Counted from the stretch's first letter, positions 1-9,268 are shown. The stretch is 48,458 nt of DNA from Clostridiaceae bacterium (GCA_012840085.1 DUMB01000063.1:1-48458), one strand, 5' to 3'. Program-made: numbers and translations. Notes: generated by a model not told the origin, from the sequence alone.

Positions 1-1
1 A

Positions 2-346
2 GGAGCATGGTATTACAAACCGGTAGCTGCAGCTCAAGAACTTGGCATAGTAAAAGGCAAGGGAGACGGAACATTTGGAGTAAATGATGAAATACTCAGG
101 CAGGATATGGCAGTAATGATTTACAGGACAGCACAGCTGTTGGGCATAGACCTGGGTGATGACGTAAACGTTGTGCCATTTACAGATGAAGCAGAAATAT
201 CCGGCTATGCAAAAGAAGCAGTAACAGCAATACAGAAGGCAGGAATTATCAAAGGAACAGGTGACGGAAGATTTGCACCGAAGAACAACACAACAAGAGC
301 TGAGGCCGCTGTGATAATCTACAGGCTCCTTGAAATGATCAGGTAA
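2..346 (+). CDS. SLH-domain surface protein, C-terminal end (partial)
   Basis: The reading frame is open from the left edge, so only the last 114 residues are visible. They hold the end of one S-layer homology domain (AWYYKPVAAAQELGIVKGKG onward) and one complete SLH domain at the C-terminus, with the typical FTD...A..AIQKAGIIKGTGDG and TRAEAAVIIYRLL blocks. SLH domains bind pyruvylated secondary cell-wall polymer and hold exported proteins at the cell surface. The catalytic or structural part lies outside the window, so its function cannot be told. An in-frame ATG at 107 is internal to the first SLH repeat and is not the start. Confidence 0.9.
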   Translation, partial: GAWYYKPVAAAQELGIVKGKGDGTFGVNDEILRQDMAVMIYRTAQLLGIDLGDDVNVVPFTDEAEISGYAKEAVTAIQKAGIIKGTGDGRFAPKNNTTRAEAAVIIYRLLEMIR

Positions 347-390
347 TTGCGCTTATTAATACATCCATGTGTTTAGATTTTACGTAACAT

Positions 391-429
391 ATGACAAACA
401 CCCTCACATAATTTGGGGGTGTTTGTCAT
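391..429 (+). terminator. stem-loop after SLH gene
   Basis: A perfect 13-bp inverted repeat (391-403 with 417-429), extendable by a G-T and a C-G pair, around a short AT loop. It lies 44 bases after the SLH stop codon. No T-run follows, so it may terminate weakly or protect the 3' end of the transcript. Confidence 0.55.
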
Positions 430-541
430 AAATAAAAGAAACTGTTAACATATATTATGTCAACAATGTTGATGACGTTAACACCGATAAATACTAAAGT
501 TCTATGCCATATTGCACACAGAAATTAGCGAATTTTGTTAA

Positions 542-570
542 TTGATATATTTGTCATTATATGTTATTCT
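542..570 (+). promoter_or_regulatory. candidate sigma-A promoter for the YesM/YesN pair
   Basis: TTGATA at 542-547, a 17-base spacer, then TATTCT at 565-570 preceded by TG (extended -10). It sits about 60 bases upstream of the kinase start. Confidence 0.45.
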
Positions 571-630
571 ATAGATAAAAATTTTATGCTTAAGAAAAAA
601 AGATTTAATTTCCAATAAGGGAGTATTACG

Positions 631-2442
631 ATGAAAAGTGTAAAGTATAAAAATTACTTTTTTACACTAATTAATAACATCTCTTTCAAGAGCAGGGTGT
701 TCATTTTCTGTGCAGGTATTCTGATGGTATATTTTTCTTTATTTGCTTTCTTGACTATAAGCATATCCAATCGAGCCATTGTAGACAAAGCAGTTAAGAA
801 TGCAGCAAGAGAGTTGGCTATTATTGAAAAGAGTCTTCTCAATCTTACAAGTAATGTAGAAAACTATGTTAGAATACTGACAATGGACATCAGGCTTCAA
901 AATCAGCTTGAGCGTATAAAAAATAATGATGATATAGATTTGATTGGAAACATTGAGGTGGAAAAAATCCTGTCTACGACAATAAGCAATGTTGTACAGC
1001 CGGTCACCTATATTGCTGCAGCCAGCATAATATCTTCCAAGGGCAATCTTGCCAATGTAGGATATGTTGACAATTCAAGCGTCAGTTCAGTTTTTGATGA
1101 TGATTTGCAAAGATACATAACAGATAACAAGTCTCCTGTATGGACAGGATTGCTGAAAATAAGATTAAAATCTAATGCAGGATACGAAAATGTATTCGCG
1201 ATAGCAAAAACAATTATCGGATTTGACACTGGTCATATTCTTGGAACAGCAGTGCTTTATTTGAGAGAAAAAGACGTGGCAACCATATATCTTGATAATA
1301 TGGTAAACAAGAATGATAAGTTTTATATAATAGATGAACACAAGAACATAATATCTACTCAGGACAAAAGTGAGCTATATGAAAAATTTGATGAGGACAA
1401 GTATTTGGGAACACACAGATTAGAAGATTTTCCTGATGGACAGAGTATTATAAGAAATATCGGAGGAAAACAGTTATTAGTAACAGTTATGGATTTTGAG
1501 AAATTAAATTGGAAAATAATCAGTATTATTCCCATCCAGGAAATTGCAAGTGAGAATAAAGGAATAACCAGGCTTATATTGATTTTTGGAGTAATATGCC
1601 TGTTTTTTGCATTTGCTCTTTCCTATTTATTTTCTTATACAATTTCAAAACCTATTTTGAAACTGGTGGGAACCATGAAGAAAATAAGATCCGGTAATTT
1701 ACAGCTGAGAGCGAATTTTGATGCCGGAGGAGAAATTGGAATGCTCAGGGACGGGTTTAACAGTCTGATGGATAAAATAAACAACTTACTTGAGCAGATT
1801 TGTATCGAACAGAAAATAAAACGGGAAAATGAATTCAGGCTGCTCCAATCTCAAGTCAAACCCCATTTTTTGTACAATACCATTGAAACTATTATTTCCT
1901 TTATCAAGCTGAATTTGAAGGATAATGCCATGATGACCGCAAAGAATCTTGCCAACTTTTATAGAATCTCACTTAGCAAAGGTAATGACCTGATTACGAT
2001 AAAAGAAGAAATACAACTTATCGAAAGCTACTTATCCATACAAAAGCTCAGGTATATAGAGTATTTGGATTATAGCATAGAATTTGATGAGGAGGTGTTG
2101 AAATACCAGATTCCTAAACTGACTTTACAACCTCTGGTAGAAAATTCTATTTACCATGGATTAAAAGAGAAAGATGACAAGGGTCTTCTAACTATAAAAG
2201 CATTTTTGGAACAGGATACTGTAAAGATTGAAGTTCTTGATGATGGTGTTGGAATGACCGAAGAACAAATTACCAGAGTTCTCAAACGTACATCCAACGA
2301 CAAAAAGAGTAATGATTTCGGCTTGTATAGTGTGGACAAAAGATTGAAGCTGCTGTATGGAGAGCAGTATGGATTAAGCATAGAAAGCAAAGTAACGGAA
2401 TACACCAAGGTAACTATAAATTTACCTGCTATTATAGCATAG
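631..2442 (+). CDS. YesM-family sensor histidine kinase
   Basis: Membrane sensor of a two-component pair, 603 residues. TM1 is about residues 23-45 and TM2 about 314-337, enclosing a large extracellular Cache-like sensor region. A HAMP linker follows (about 338-390), then the His_kinase block QSQVKPHFLYNTI with the phospho-acceptor His at 412, the N-box PLVENSIYHGL (Asn about 505) and the G-box DDGVGM (537-542). This is the layout of the YesM/LytS-like family, whose members usually control sugar uptake operons through an AraC-type partner. RBS AAGGGAG precedes the ATG. The cognate regulator starts 9 bases after the stop and a CUT1 transporter follows, so it probably senses the sugar carried by that system. 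The ligand is unknown. Confidence 0.92.
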   Translation: MKSVKYKNYFFTLINNISFKSRVFIFCAGILMVYFSLFAFLTISISNRAIVDKAVKNAARELAIIEKSLLNLTSNVENYVRILTMDIRLQNQLERIKNNDDIDLIGNIEVEKILSTTISNVVQPVTYIAAASIISSKGNLANVGYVDNSSVSSVFDDDLQRYITDNKSPVWTGLLKIRLKSNAGYENVFAIAKTIIGFDTGHILGTAVLYLREKDVATIYLDNMVNKNDKFYIIDEHKNIISTQDKSELYEKFDEDKYLGTHRLEDFPDGQSIIRNIGGKQLLVTVMDFEKLNWKIISIIPIQEIASENKGITRLILIFGVICLFFAFALSYLFSYTISKPILKLVGTMKKIRSGNLQLRANFDAGGEIGMLRDGFNSLMDKINNLLEQICIEQKIKRENEFRLLQSQVKPHFLYNTIETIISFIKLNLKDNAMMTAKNLANFYRISLSKGNDLITIKEEIQLIESYLSIQKLRYIEYLDYSIEFDEEVLKYQIPKLTLQPLVENSIYHGLKEKDDKGLLTIKAFLEQDTVKIEVLDDGVGMTEEQITRVLKRTSNDKKSNDFGLYSVDKRLKLLYGEQYGLSIESKVTEYTKVTINLPAIIA

Positions 2443-2451
2443 GAGGGAAAT

Positions 2452-4080
2452 ATGCTGAAAGTAATGATTGTGGACGATGAGTTTTATTTTAGAGAAGCGC
2501 TTAAGATATCTATACCCTGGAACGAAATTGGATTGGAAGTTTGTGGTGAAGCAAAAAACGGTAAAGATGCTCTTGAAAAAGTAGAGACATTAAATCCTGA
2601 TATTATACTTGCAGATATCAATATGTCTATTATGGATGGTCTGGAATTTATAAAAAGGACAAGGGAAAAAGATATCAGCAGTAAAATTGTAATTATCACC
2701 GGATATAGCGAGTTTGATTATGCAAGGCAAGCCGTACAGCTTGGTGTTTATAATTATTTATTGAAACCGGTAAATGAAGAGGAACTGGTAAATACATTGC
2801 TTGATATAAAAAAAGTAATAGAGAAGGAATCAAATATAAAAGTTGAAATTGATAAGCTTAAACGCCAGGTAAAAGACAGTTTGCCTATGTTGAAGGACAA
2901 ATTTCTGAATGAATTGCTGCAAGGAAGTTTAATAAGAAAAGACAGTGAAACTTTGAAAAAGATGGAGTATCTGAATATTAACACTGGTTCTGAATATTAT
3001 CTGGCAGTCACAATTGAAATGGACTATGAAGAGAGCTATAACTGGAATGATGAGGATAAGCAGTTATGGAAATTTGCCGTGTCAAACATTACAAATGAAA
3101 TTCTGAGGGAACAGTTCGCCTTTGATTTGTGTTACGATAATGATGACAGAATATGTATTATAATAGGTGTAAATGAGGAAGAGAACAAAAATGATTTTAA
3201 CCAGTTACTTGAGAATAAATTGGAATATCTGAAAGCAGCTGTTTACAAATACTTGAATTTTACTGTTACCATTGGTGTGGGGTGCATAAAGAATACACTG
3301 TTTGACATCGCAGCATCGTACAAGGAATCCATAGTAGCTTTGAAAAACAAGATTACACTGGGAAGGAACAGGATTATTACATATGAATCGGTAGCGGATT
3401 CTGAAATAAAAATTGGTTTATTTACGGTTGAACATAGAAGCCAGCTTTTGATGAACATGCGAATAGGTGATGAAGAAGAGGCACTGAATCTGATAAATCA
3501 AATATTTAATGAGATACGTGAGAAAAACATACATCATGAAATTGTTTTTGTTGTTTGTGTCGAAATGGTGTCATTGTGCATGGAGTTTATTGTGGAAATA
3601 GGATTGAGTTTTAAGGATATAATACCGAACAATCAGTTGAATATTATTGAAGAATTCCAGTCCAAGAGGTCTATAGAAGAAATTGAAGGATGGATAAAAG
3701 GGATTTTCAGGGACACGTTTGAAACAGCGAAAAGAAGCAGAAGTTCAAAAGCATCAAAGCTTGTGGAAGAAGTTAAACAGTATATAAGTGAACATTATTA
3801 TAAGGAGGAGCTTACTGTTGATGAAATAGCAAAGCATTTGTTTGTCAATTATGCACACCTCTGCTTTGTCTTTAAGCGTGACACAGGAATAACTATAAAT
3901 GAATACCTGACCAAATTTAGAATAAACAAGGCAAAGGAGCTTATGGACTCAGGAAACACCTTGATCCTTGATGTCGCCAACAGAGTTGGATATGCTGATG
4001 CAAACTATTTCGGAAAATGTTTTAAAAAGTATTTTGGCATTGCTCCAAGTAAATATATCAAAAATATTGGGAACCGATGA
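2452..4080 (+). CDS. YesN-type response regulator, REC plus AraC HTH
   Basis: 542 residues. The N-terminal receiver domain has acidic residues in VDDE, the phospho-acceptor Asp55 in ADINMSIMDG, and a conserved Lys in YLLKPVNEEE. A long middle region of unclear fold follows, then two AraC-type helix-turn-helix motifs (about residues 440-538, ending in the typical VANRVGYADANYFGKCFKKYFG...P block). RBS TAGGAGGG overlaps the stop region of the kinase gene, so the two are co-transcribed. It most likely activates the sugar transporter genes that start 203 bases downstream. That promoter has a good -10 and a poor -35, as expected for an activator-dependent promoter. Confidence 0.92.
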   Translation: MLKVMIVDDEFYFREALKISIPWNEIGLEVCGEAKNGKDALEKVETLNPDIILADINMSIMDGLEFIKRTREKDISSKIVIITGYSEFDYARQAVQLGVYNYLLKPVNEEELVNTLLDIKKVIEKESNIKVEIDKLKRQVKDSLPMLKDKFLNELLQGSLIRKDSETLKKMEYLNINTGSEYYLAVTIEMDYEESYNWNDEDKQLWKFAVSNITNEILREQFAFDLCYDNDDRICIIIGVNEEENKNDFNQLLENKLEYLKAAVYKYLNFTVTIGVGCIKNTLFDIAASYKESIVALKNKITLGRNRIITYESVADSEIKIGLFTVEHRSQLLMNMRIGDEEEALNLINQIFNEIREKNIHHEIVFVVCVEMVSLCMEFIVEIGLSFKDIIPNNQLNIIEEFQSKRSIEEIEGWIKGIFRDTFETAKRSRSSKASKLVEEVKQYISEHYYKEELTVDEIAKHLFVNYAHLCFVFKRDTGITINEYLTKFRINKAKELMDSGNTLILDVANRVGYADANYFGKCFKKYFGIAPSKYIKNIGNR

Positions 4081-4082
4081 AA

Positions 4083-4134
4083 GGTAATAAAAATCACCTA
4101 ATTGCAGAAAAGCAATTAGGTGATTTTTATTACC
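4083..4134 (+). terminator. long perfect hairpin terminator after yesN-like gene
   Basis: Arms of 23 bases (4083-4105 and 4112-4134) pair perfectly around the 6-base loop AGAAAA. The lower right arm supplies a T-rich stretch and more T follow at 4138. It separates the regulatory genes from the transporter genes. Confidence 0.8.
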
Positions 4135-4191
4135 CGATTTTTTTCCTTGTTACACAAAGAATATTCCCTTCAATACATTTAACCGGAATTA

Positions 4192-4197
4192 TATAAT
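4192..4197 (+). promoter_or_regulatory. candidate -10 box of the sugar transporter operon
   Basis: Perfect TATAAT at 4192-4197, with only TTCAAT (3 of 6) at the -35 position 17 bases upstream. The weak -35 would fit dependence on the adjacent AraC-type regulator. A 12-bp palindrome, CCTTTCGAAAGG, lies just downstream at 4220-4231. Confidence 0.4.
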
Positions 4198-4219
4198 AAG
4201 CTTGCAAAAGCTAGTAAAA

Positions 4220-4231
4220 CCTTTCGAAAGG
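4220..4231. promoter_or_regulatory. palindrome CCTTTCGAAAGG, possible operator
   Basis: Perfect 12-bp dyad located about 25 bases after the candidate -10 and 52 bases before the lipoprotein start. The position suits a repressor site overlapping the early transcript, and a central CG is common in LacI-family operators. No LacI-type gene is visible in the window, so the binding protein is unknown. Confidence 0.3.
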
Positions 4232-4282
4232 GATTTTTCAGATTAAAACTATTTAAATTGTAAAAACTAAGGAGGGTAAAAA

Positions 4283-5635
4283 ATGATTAAGTTATCAAAA
4301 CTTACAGCTATTGCACTGGCTCTGACAATGGTTGTTTCTTTGACAGCATGTGGCGGCAAGACTGAAAATACAGACAAGCAAAGCAGTAATGACACTAAAG
4401 CCAGCGACACCACAGAGGAAAAAAAGCAGTCTGATGAAAAAGTAAAAATCAAGTTCCTTTCATTAAGCTCAGACGAAAACAGAAATAAAATTCGTGAAGA
4501 TTACATCAAAGTAAATGTTGAAAAAGAACTTCCCAATGTTGAAGTTGAATACGACTTAGGCGGTGGCGGACAAGATTATGCAAATAAGTTAAAAACTTAT
4601 AATGCATCAGGAGATATGCCTGACGTATGGTTCTCCGAGCAGAATCTTTCTCTGGTTGTCGTTGAGGCAGGTAATGCACTTGATTTATATCCATATGTAA
4701 AAGAAACTGGCTTTGATAAGAAATTCAAAATGCAGGAAGTTATTCAGCCGGACAAAGACGGCAAACTTTATTGCGTTCAGCCGGGAGCAGACCAATATTT
4801 TACCCCCAGACTTTGGTATCACAAAGATATTTTCGCTCAGCATAACATTAAAGTTCCTCAGACTTTCGATGAACTTATTGAAGTTTGCAAAACACTTAAG
4901 AGTAAAGGAATTGTGCCAATATCTATAGTTGGTAAAGATGGTTGGACTCCGAACCTTCATATGCTTCAGACAATGATTATGGCAGAAGACCCACAGGTTG
5001 CAGTTGATCTGGTAAACAACAAGACCGACTTCAGTAATCCTGTAGTAAAGAATGCTTTGGCAAGAATCCAGCAACTGGTACAGATCGGAGCATTTGCAGA
5101 TGGTGTGACAAATATAGATTATGGTCCGGCAGTTGAAATGTATACATCAGGTAAAGCTGCTATGCTTGCAATGTTCTCATGGGAGACTACAAATTTGGAA
5201 GCTGCAGCTCCAGACACAGATTTCATTGTATGGCCGTCAGCTAAAGAAGGTAATGATGCTAATGCATCAATTCAATTCTGGGGAGCTCCATTAAGCGGAT
5301 ATCTGGCATCTGCTAAAACTAAAAATCCAGAAGTAGCTGCCAAGTTTGCAATGTTCTGTGCAACTCAGGATGCTCTGTTCTACAATATTGAACAGAAAGC
5401 TCCTACAGCCCTTGATACAGGCGTAGAAATTTCAGATATGTCTCCATTGTTGAAGAAAAACTTAGACCAGTTTAGCGCTGCTCAGCTTAAAATTCCTTCT
5501 CTCTGGTCTGCTGTATTCAATACAAAGATGTCAGCTGAAATTGCAACACTGAACAGTAAACTTCTGACAGGTCAGTACTCACCGGATGATTATATCAATG
5601 CAATTAACCCAGTGTGGGCTGAAAACTTTAAATAA
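4283..5635 (+). CDS. sugar ABC transporter substrate-binding lipoprotein (CUT1)
   Basis: 450 residues. The signal peptide ends in the lipobox LTAC with the acylated Cys at 23, followed by a Gly/Ser/Thr/Lys/Asp-rich tether (about 24-52) and a family-1 solute-binding fold (SBP_bac_1). It should sit on the outer face of the membrane and hand an oligosaccharide to the two permeases encoded downstream. RBS AAGGAGGG is strong. The gene is separated from the permeases by a stable hairpin, a common arrangement that keeps the binding protein in excess. The substrate cannot be read from sequence; the GH4 enzyme in the same locus suggests an alpha-linked galactoside, glucoside or uronide. Confidence 0.92.
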   Translation: MIKLSKLTAIALALTMVVSLTACGGKTENTDKQSSNDTKASDTTEEKKQSDEKVKIKFLSLSSDENRNKIREDYIKVNVEKELPNVEVEYDLGGGGQDYANKLKTYNASGDMPDVWFSEQNLSLVVVEAGNALDLYPYVKETGFDKKFKMQEVIQPDKDGKLYCVQPGADQYFTPRLWYHKDIFAQHNIKVPQTFDELIEVCKTLKSKGIVPISIVGKDGWTPNLHMLQTMIMAEDPQVAVDLVNNKTDFSNPVVKNALARIQQLVQIGAFADGVTNIDYGPAVEMYTSGKAAMLAMFSWETTNLEAAAPDTDFIVWPSAKEGNDANASIQFWGAPLSGYLASAKTKNPEVAAKFAMFCATQDALFYNIEQKAPTALDTGVEISDMSPLLKKNLDQFSAAQLKIPSLWSAVFNTKMSAEIATLNSKLLTGQYSPDDYINAINPVWAENFK

Positions 5636-5647
5636 TTCAAATAATAC
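5630..5647. repeat. 9-bp tandem duplication across a stop codon
   Basis: AAATAATTC followed directly by AAATAATAC (one mismatch). The first copy contains the stop codon of the binding-protein gene. It is short and AT-rich, so chance is possible for this copy alone. Confidence 0.5.
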
Positions 5648-5661
5648 TTAAATTATTAAAT

Positions 5662-5696
5662 ACATGCCTATATGAGTAAAACTCATATAGGCATGT
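5662..5696 (+). terminator. intergenic hairpin between binding protein and permeases
   Basis: A perfect 16-bp stem (5662-5677 with 5681-5696) closed by a 3-base loop AAA, with no T-run after it. In sugar ABC operons such hairpins act as partial terminators or 3'-stabilisers that raise binding-protein mRNA over permease mRNA. Here it lies 27 bases after the stop and 21 bases before the permease start. Confidence 0.7.
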
Positions 5697-5717
5697 TAAT
5701 GACTAACAGGTGATAGT

Positions 5718-6602
5718 ATGAACAAAATTTTTGGCAACAAAGTGGCAATATTTATATTCGCATTTCCTACATTATTATTGTTTACAGCTTTTGTTATATA
5801 TCCGATTTTTCCTGAACTAATTATAAGCTTTCAAAAAAACGATGGCTTTAAAAACTTGGGATATGTAGGATTCGAAAACTATTCGAATGTATTGCGTGAC
5901 ACAGTTTTTTGGGAATCAAACCTGAATACGTTTATTATGGTGTTGATTTCCACCTTGGTAGGATTACCTATCTCGTTAACTCTTGCATTAATCATGGACA
6001 CACTGAGTGATTCCACAAGACGGTTCTTTAAATTTGGCAGTGTGTTTCCAGCCGTACTTTCAGTTACTGTAATTGCGCAAATGTGGGTTGCTATATATGA
6101 GCCGAATTGGGGTCTTATGAATAGCATATTAAGGTCAATTGGGCTTAACAAGATTGCGCTGGCATGGTTATCCGACGAAAGAACAGTAGTTTTAGCAATA
6201 ACAGCGGCTTTTTTGTGGCAGTATATTGGCCTGAACGCTTTACTTTTCTTTACAGGGATCAAAGCTATTCCAAAAACTTATTACGAGGCAGCACTTATTG
6301 ATGGTGCGGGATTTATCAGAACAAGCATAAAAGTTACAATTCCTCTTTTGAGGGAAACAATCAAGTATTTGCTGACTATATCTATACTCGGATGTATGGC
6401 CCAGTTTGCTCATGTAAGGATAATGACGGCCGGGGGGCCCGGTAGCACATCAAGAACTGTGATTTACCATTTATATTTCAAGGCGTTTTCAGCCTCAGAT
6501 TTTGGCCAGGCTTGCGCAATTGCAATCATATTTATAATCGAATGCCTGATACTGACATTTTTCATAAACCGTTTTGTTGCAAGAGAAAAAATCGAGTTTT
6601 AG
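5718..6602 (+). CDS. sugar ABC transporter permease, MalF-type
   Basis: 294 residues with about six membrane helices and the cytoplasmic EAA loop YYEAALIDGAGFIRTSIKVT, the contact site for the ATPase, near residue 192. It is a CUT1 family inner-membrane subunit that pairs with the next gene. RBS AGGTGAT precedes the ATG. The following permease begins 19 bases after the stop, so they form one operon. No ATP-binding gene is present in this locus; CUT1 systems of Firmicutes often share one MsmX-like ATPase encoded elsewhere. Confidence 0.92.
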   Translation: MNKIFGNKVAIFIFAFPTLLLFTAFVIYPIFPELIISFQKNDGFKNLGYVGFENYSNVLRDTVFWESNLNTFIMVLISTLVGLPISLTLALIMDTLSDSTRRFFKFGSVFPAVLSVTVIAQMWVAIYEPNWGLMNSILRSIGLNKIALAWLSDERTVVLAITAAFLWQYIGLNALLFFTGIKAIPKTYYEAALIDGAGFIRTSIKVTIPLLRETIKYLLTISILGCMAQFAHVRIMTAGGPGSTSRTVIYHLYFKAFSASDFGQACAIAIIFIIECLILTFFINRFVAREKIEF

Positions 6603-6621
6603 GTAAGGTGGTGAATTGGTG

Positions 6622-7452
6622 ATGAAAAAGAATAAGATTCTAAAATTACTGATTAGTATTATGATGATTGCAATAGGGTTATCATTTCTCTTTCCCATGT
6701 ACTGGATAATCAATATATCTTTTAAATCAAAAAGCGAAGTGTACGATAATCCCTTCGGATGGCCAAGAGAATGGGTTTTTAACAACTATGGCGATGCGCT
6801 TGAAAAGTTCAATTTTCCGCGCTACTTATCGAATAGTTTGATATATTCAATAAGTACCATTATAATAACTATTGTTTTGGGAAGCATGTTCGCTTACTGT
6901 ATAAGCAGAATGAACTGGAAGTATAAAAATCTTGCTTTAAGCTATGTTTCATTAGGGCTAATTGTTCCTGTCCAGGTAGTAATTATACCCATACTCATAA
7001 TGACACGCAGTATGGGATTAAAAGGTACACATCTTGGACTGATATTGCCTTATGCTTCTTTTGCTCTTTCTTCATGTGTCCTCATGCTGTATGCATTTTT
7101 CAGAACATTACCTATGGAGCTTGAAGAGGCTGCTTGTATTGATGGGTGTAACATTTATCAAACATTTTTTAAAATTATACTTCCTGTAATAAAACCTGCA
7201 ATTTCCACTCAATGTGTTCTGATATTTATGAACACGTATAATGAATTCTTTTTAGCTTTTATTTTGGGTGCAGAAGACAGGATTCGGCCATTGACGGTCG
7301 GACTGTTGAATTTCTTTGTAAGCATAGGAGTCAGTCATTGGGGACAGATTGGTGCTGCAATGGTAATAACAAGTTTGCCTACGGTAATTGTGTATGCGAT
7401 CGGAAATGAACAGATAGAGAATGCTCTGACGGCAGGTGCAATTCTCAAATAG
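6622..7452 (+). CDS. sugar ABC transporter permease, MalG-type
   Basis: About 276 residues, six predicted membrane helices, and the EAA loop LEEAACIDGCNIYQTFFKII in the second half, as in MalG/AraQ-type CUT1 permeases. The ribosome binding site AAGGTGG (6605-6611) would serve ATG at 6622 or GTG at 6619; the TTG at 6616 is only 4 bases away and less likely, so I chose the ATG. It is the second permease of the transporter and the last transport gene before the GH4 enzyme. Confidence 0.9.
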   Translation: MKKNKILKLLISIMMIAIGLSFLFPMYWIINISFKSKSEVYDNPFGWPREWVFNNYGDALEKFNFPRYLSNSLIYSISTIIITIVLGSMFAYCISRMNWKYKNLALSYVSLGLIVPVQVVIIPILIMTRSMGLKGTHLGLILPYASFALSSCVLMLYAFFRTLPMELEEAACIDGCNIYQTFFKIILPVIKPAISTQCVLIFMNTYNEFFLAFILGAEDRIRPLTVGLLNFFVSIGVSHWGQIGAAMVITSLPTVIVYAIGNEQIENALTAGAILK

Positions 7453-7780
7453 GCGTACATTTTTAAGTTGATTTAGCTGTTGTTTTTCTTTGAAATCCAT
7501 GTAATATACCATGTTACATGTGGTTTGTTTTGTTTCTGGACAGTGGAATATTTGTATTATGAAGTTTCGCTTGCTATAAAGTCATGTTTACTGTGCATGT
7601 TCTCCATTGCTGTCAAAGTGGAGAAACAGTACTATATATAAATTAATTTGTGTAAAATTATAGTTTATCTAAGGAATCAAGCGGGTAGCAGTGCCTGTTT
7701 GAATAGATGATTATTAAAAGTACGGAAGATGATGCAACATCCGGTGTTTTTACTCAGTCTTATTGAAAGGGTGTATATGA
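7453..7780 (+). other. 328-base leader region of the GH4 gene
   Basis: No gene is seen here. One imperfect stem (ACTGT 7590-7594 with ACAGT 7626-7630, and TTCTCCA 7600-7606 with TGGAGAA 7619-7625) could form in a leader RNA. I found no convincing -35/-10 pair and match no known riboswitch. GH4 transcription may come from readthrough or an activated promoter here. Confidence 0.4.
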
Positions 7781-9268
7781 GTGAACAAATTTAAAGTTGC
7801 CATCATTGGCGCGGGAAGTGTAGGATTTACCAGAGAAATGGTCAAAGACTTATTGTCTGTTCCCGAATTTAGAACAAACATGGAGTTAAGCTTTACAGAT
7901 ATAAATGAGAAATATCTCGAGATGGCAGTTAAATTGATTCAAAGAGATATTCATGCAAATAACATAGATTTGAAAATATTTGCCACAACAGACAGGAGAG
8001 AAGCATTTAAGGATGCAAAATATGTATTTAACTTTGTTCGTATAGGTGGGCTGGAAGCCTTCAAGCACGATGTGGAAATACCTCTTAAATATGGAATAGA
8101 TCAGTGCGTAGGAGATACTCTTGGACCTGGAGGAATTATGTATGGACAAAGAGGTATTCCTGAAATTTTGAACTTTTGCAAGGACATTCGGGAAGTAGCC
8201 CATCCTGACTGCATCATGCTTAACTATGCAAATCCGAACGCAATGATTACCTGGGCTTGCAATAAATATGGCAAAGTTCCAACAATAGGCTTATGCCATG
8301 GAGTACAGAATGGCCACCAACTTATCGCTGAAGCACTGAATATTCCTAAAGATGAATTGGATATTGTCTGTGTTGGTATCAATCATCAGACCTGGTACAC
8401 TCAGATCAGGCATAAAGGCAGAGATGTATCTGGCAGGTTGCTGGAAGCGTTGGAAAACCATCCTGTATTCAGCAGGCAGGAAAAGGTTAGAATTGATATG
8501 TTAAAGAGATTTGGATACTTCAGTACAGAATCAAATGGCCATTTGAGCGAGTATCTGCCATGGTACAGAAAGCGTCCGGAGGAGATTAAGGACTGGATTT
8601 CCACAGACAGCTGGATTAATGGGGAGACAGCCGGTTATTACCGCTTCTGCAGTGAAAGGCGAAACTGGTTTGATGAAGATTTTCCAAGGTGGCTGGAAGA
8701 GGAACCTATGAAATATCCTGAAAAAAATACCGGCGTTGAGCACGGTGCTCATATAATTGAGTCCTTGGAAACCGGAAGAATATATAGAGGGCATTTCAAT
8801 GTGATAAACAATGGTGTTATTAAAAATCTGCCTGATGATGCTGTTGTAGAAGTGCCTGCTTACGTAGACGGTAATGGTATAAGTGTTCCTGTGTATGGAG
8901 ACCTGCCACTAGGCTGTGCTGCTGTGTGCAATGCCAGCATCAGCGTTCAGAGGCTTGCAGTGGAAGCAGCCGTTCATGGTGACGATATGCTGCTAAGGCA
9001 GGCAATGATGATGGATCCTTTAACCGGAGCGGTATTAAATCCGCCTGAAATATGGCAGATGACTGATGAGATGCTGGTAGCTGAAGAAAAATGGCTTCCC
9101 CAGTATACTCAAGCAATTGAAAGTGCTAAAAAAAGACTGGCATCAGGAAATCTCATTCCTACTAAAGACTATAAAGGCGCAGCTAGAAAAGAAATAAAGT
9201 CAGTTGATGAAATCAGAAAAGATGAAAACTCACAAAAACTATTGGATTTGGCAGCACATAAGAATTAA
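7781..9268 (+). CDS. GH4 NAD/Mn-dependent alpha-glycosidase
   Basis: 495 residues of glycoside hydrolase family 4, cytosolic enzymes that cleave by oxidation/elimination and need NAD+ and a divalent metal. Visible are the Rossmann motif GAGSVGFT (from Gly10), GDTLGPGG (Asp112), the metal/active-site motif CHGV (Cys172, His173) and INH (His202). GDTLGPGG places it with the non-phospho alpha-glycosidases (MelA/LplD/Agu4-like) and not the 6-phospho-glycosidases, whose motif starts CN. As I recall, CHS marks alpha-galactosidases and glucosidases, CHEV alpha-galacturonidases and CHG Thermotoga-type alpha-glucuronidases, so a uronide is plausible. The start is GTG with GAAAGGG upstream. It would process the sugar imported by the transporter just upstream. 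Confidence 0.9.
   Translation: MNKFKVAIIGAGSVGFTREMVKDLLSVPEFRTNMELSFTDINEKYLEMAVKLIQRDIHANNIDLKIFATTDRREAFKDAKYVFNFVRIGGLEAFKHDVEIPLKYGIDQCVGDTLGPGGIMYGQRGIPEILNFCKDIREVAHPDCIMLNYANPNAMITWACNKYGKVPTIGLCHGVQNGHQLIAEALNIPKDELDIVCVGINHQTWYTQIRHKGRDVSGRLLEALENHPVFSRQEKVRIDMLKRFGYFSTESNGHLSEYLPWYRKRPEEIKDWISTDSWINGETAGYYRFCSERRNWFDEDFPRWLEEEPMKYPEKNTGVEHGAHIIESLETGRIYRGHFNVINNGVIKNLPDDAVVEVPAYVDGNGISVPVYGDLPLGCAAVCNASISVQRLAVEAAVHGDDMLLRQAMMMDPLTGAVLNPPEIWQMTDEMLVAEEKWLPQYTQAIESAKKRLASGNLIPTKDYKGAARKEIKSVDEIRKDENSQKLLDLAAHKN

Noticed and set aside
4220..4231. CcpA cre site
   Set aside because: The dyad CCTTTCGAAAGG does not fit the cre consensus well; kept only as an unspecified operator candidate.
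4685..5074. Antisense open frame of 129 codons in the binding-protein gene
   Set aside because: Opposite a clearly coding lipoprotein; no family features.
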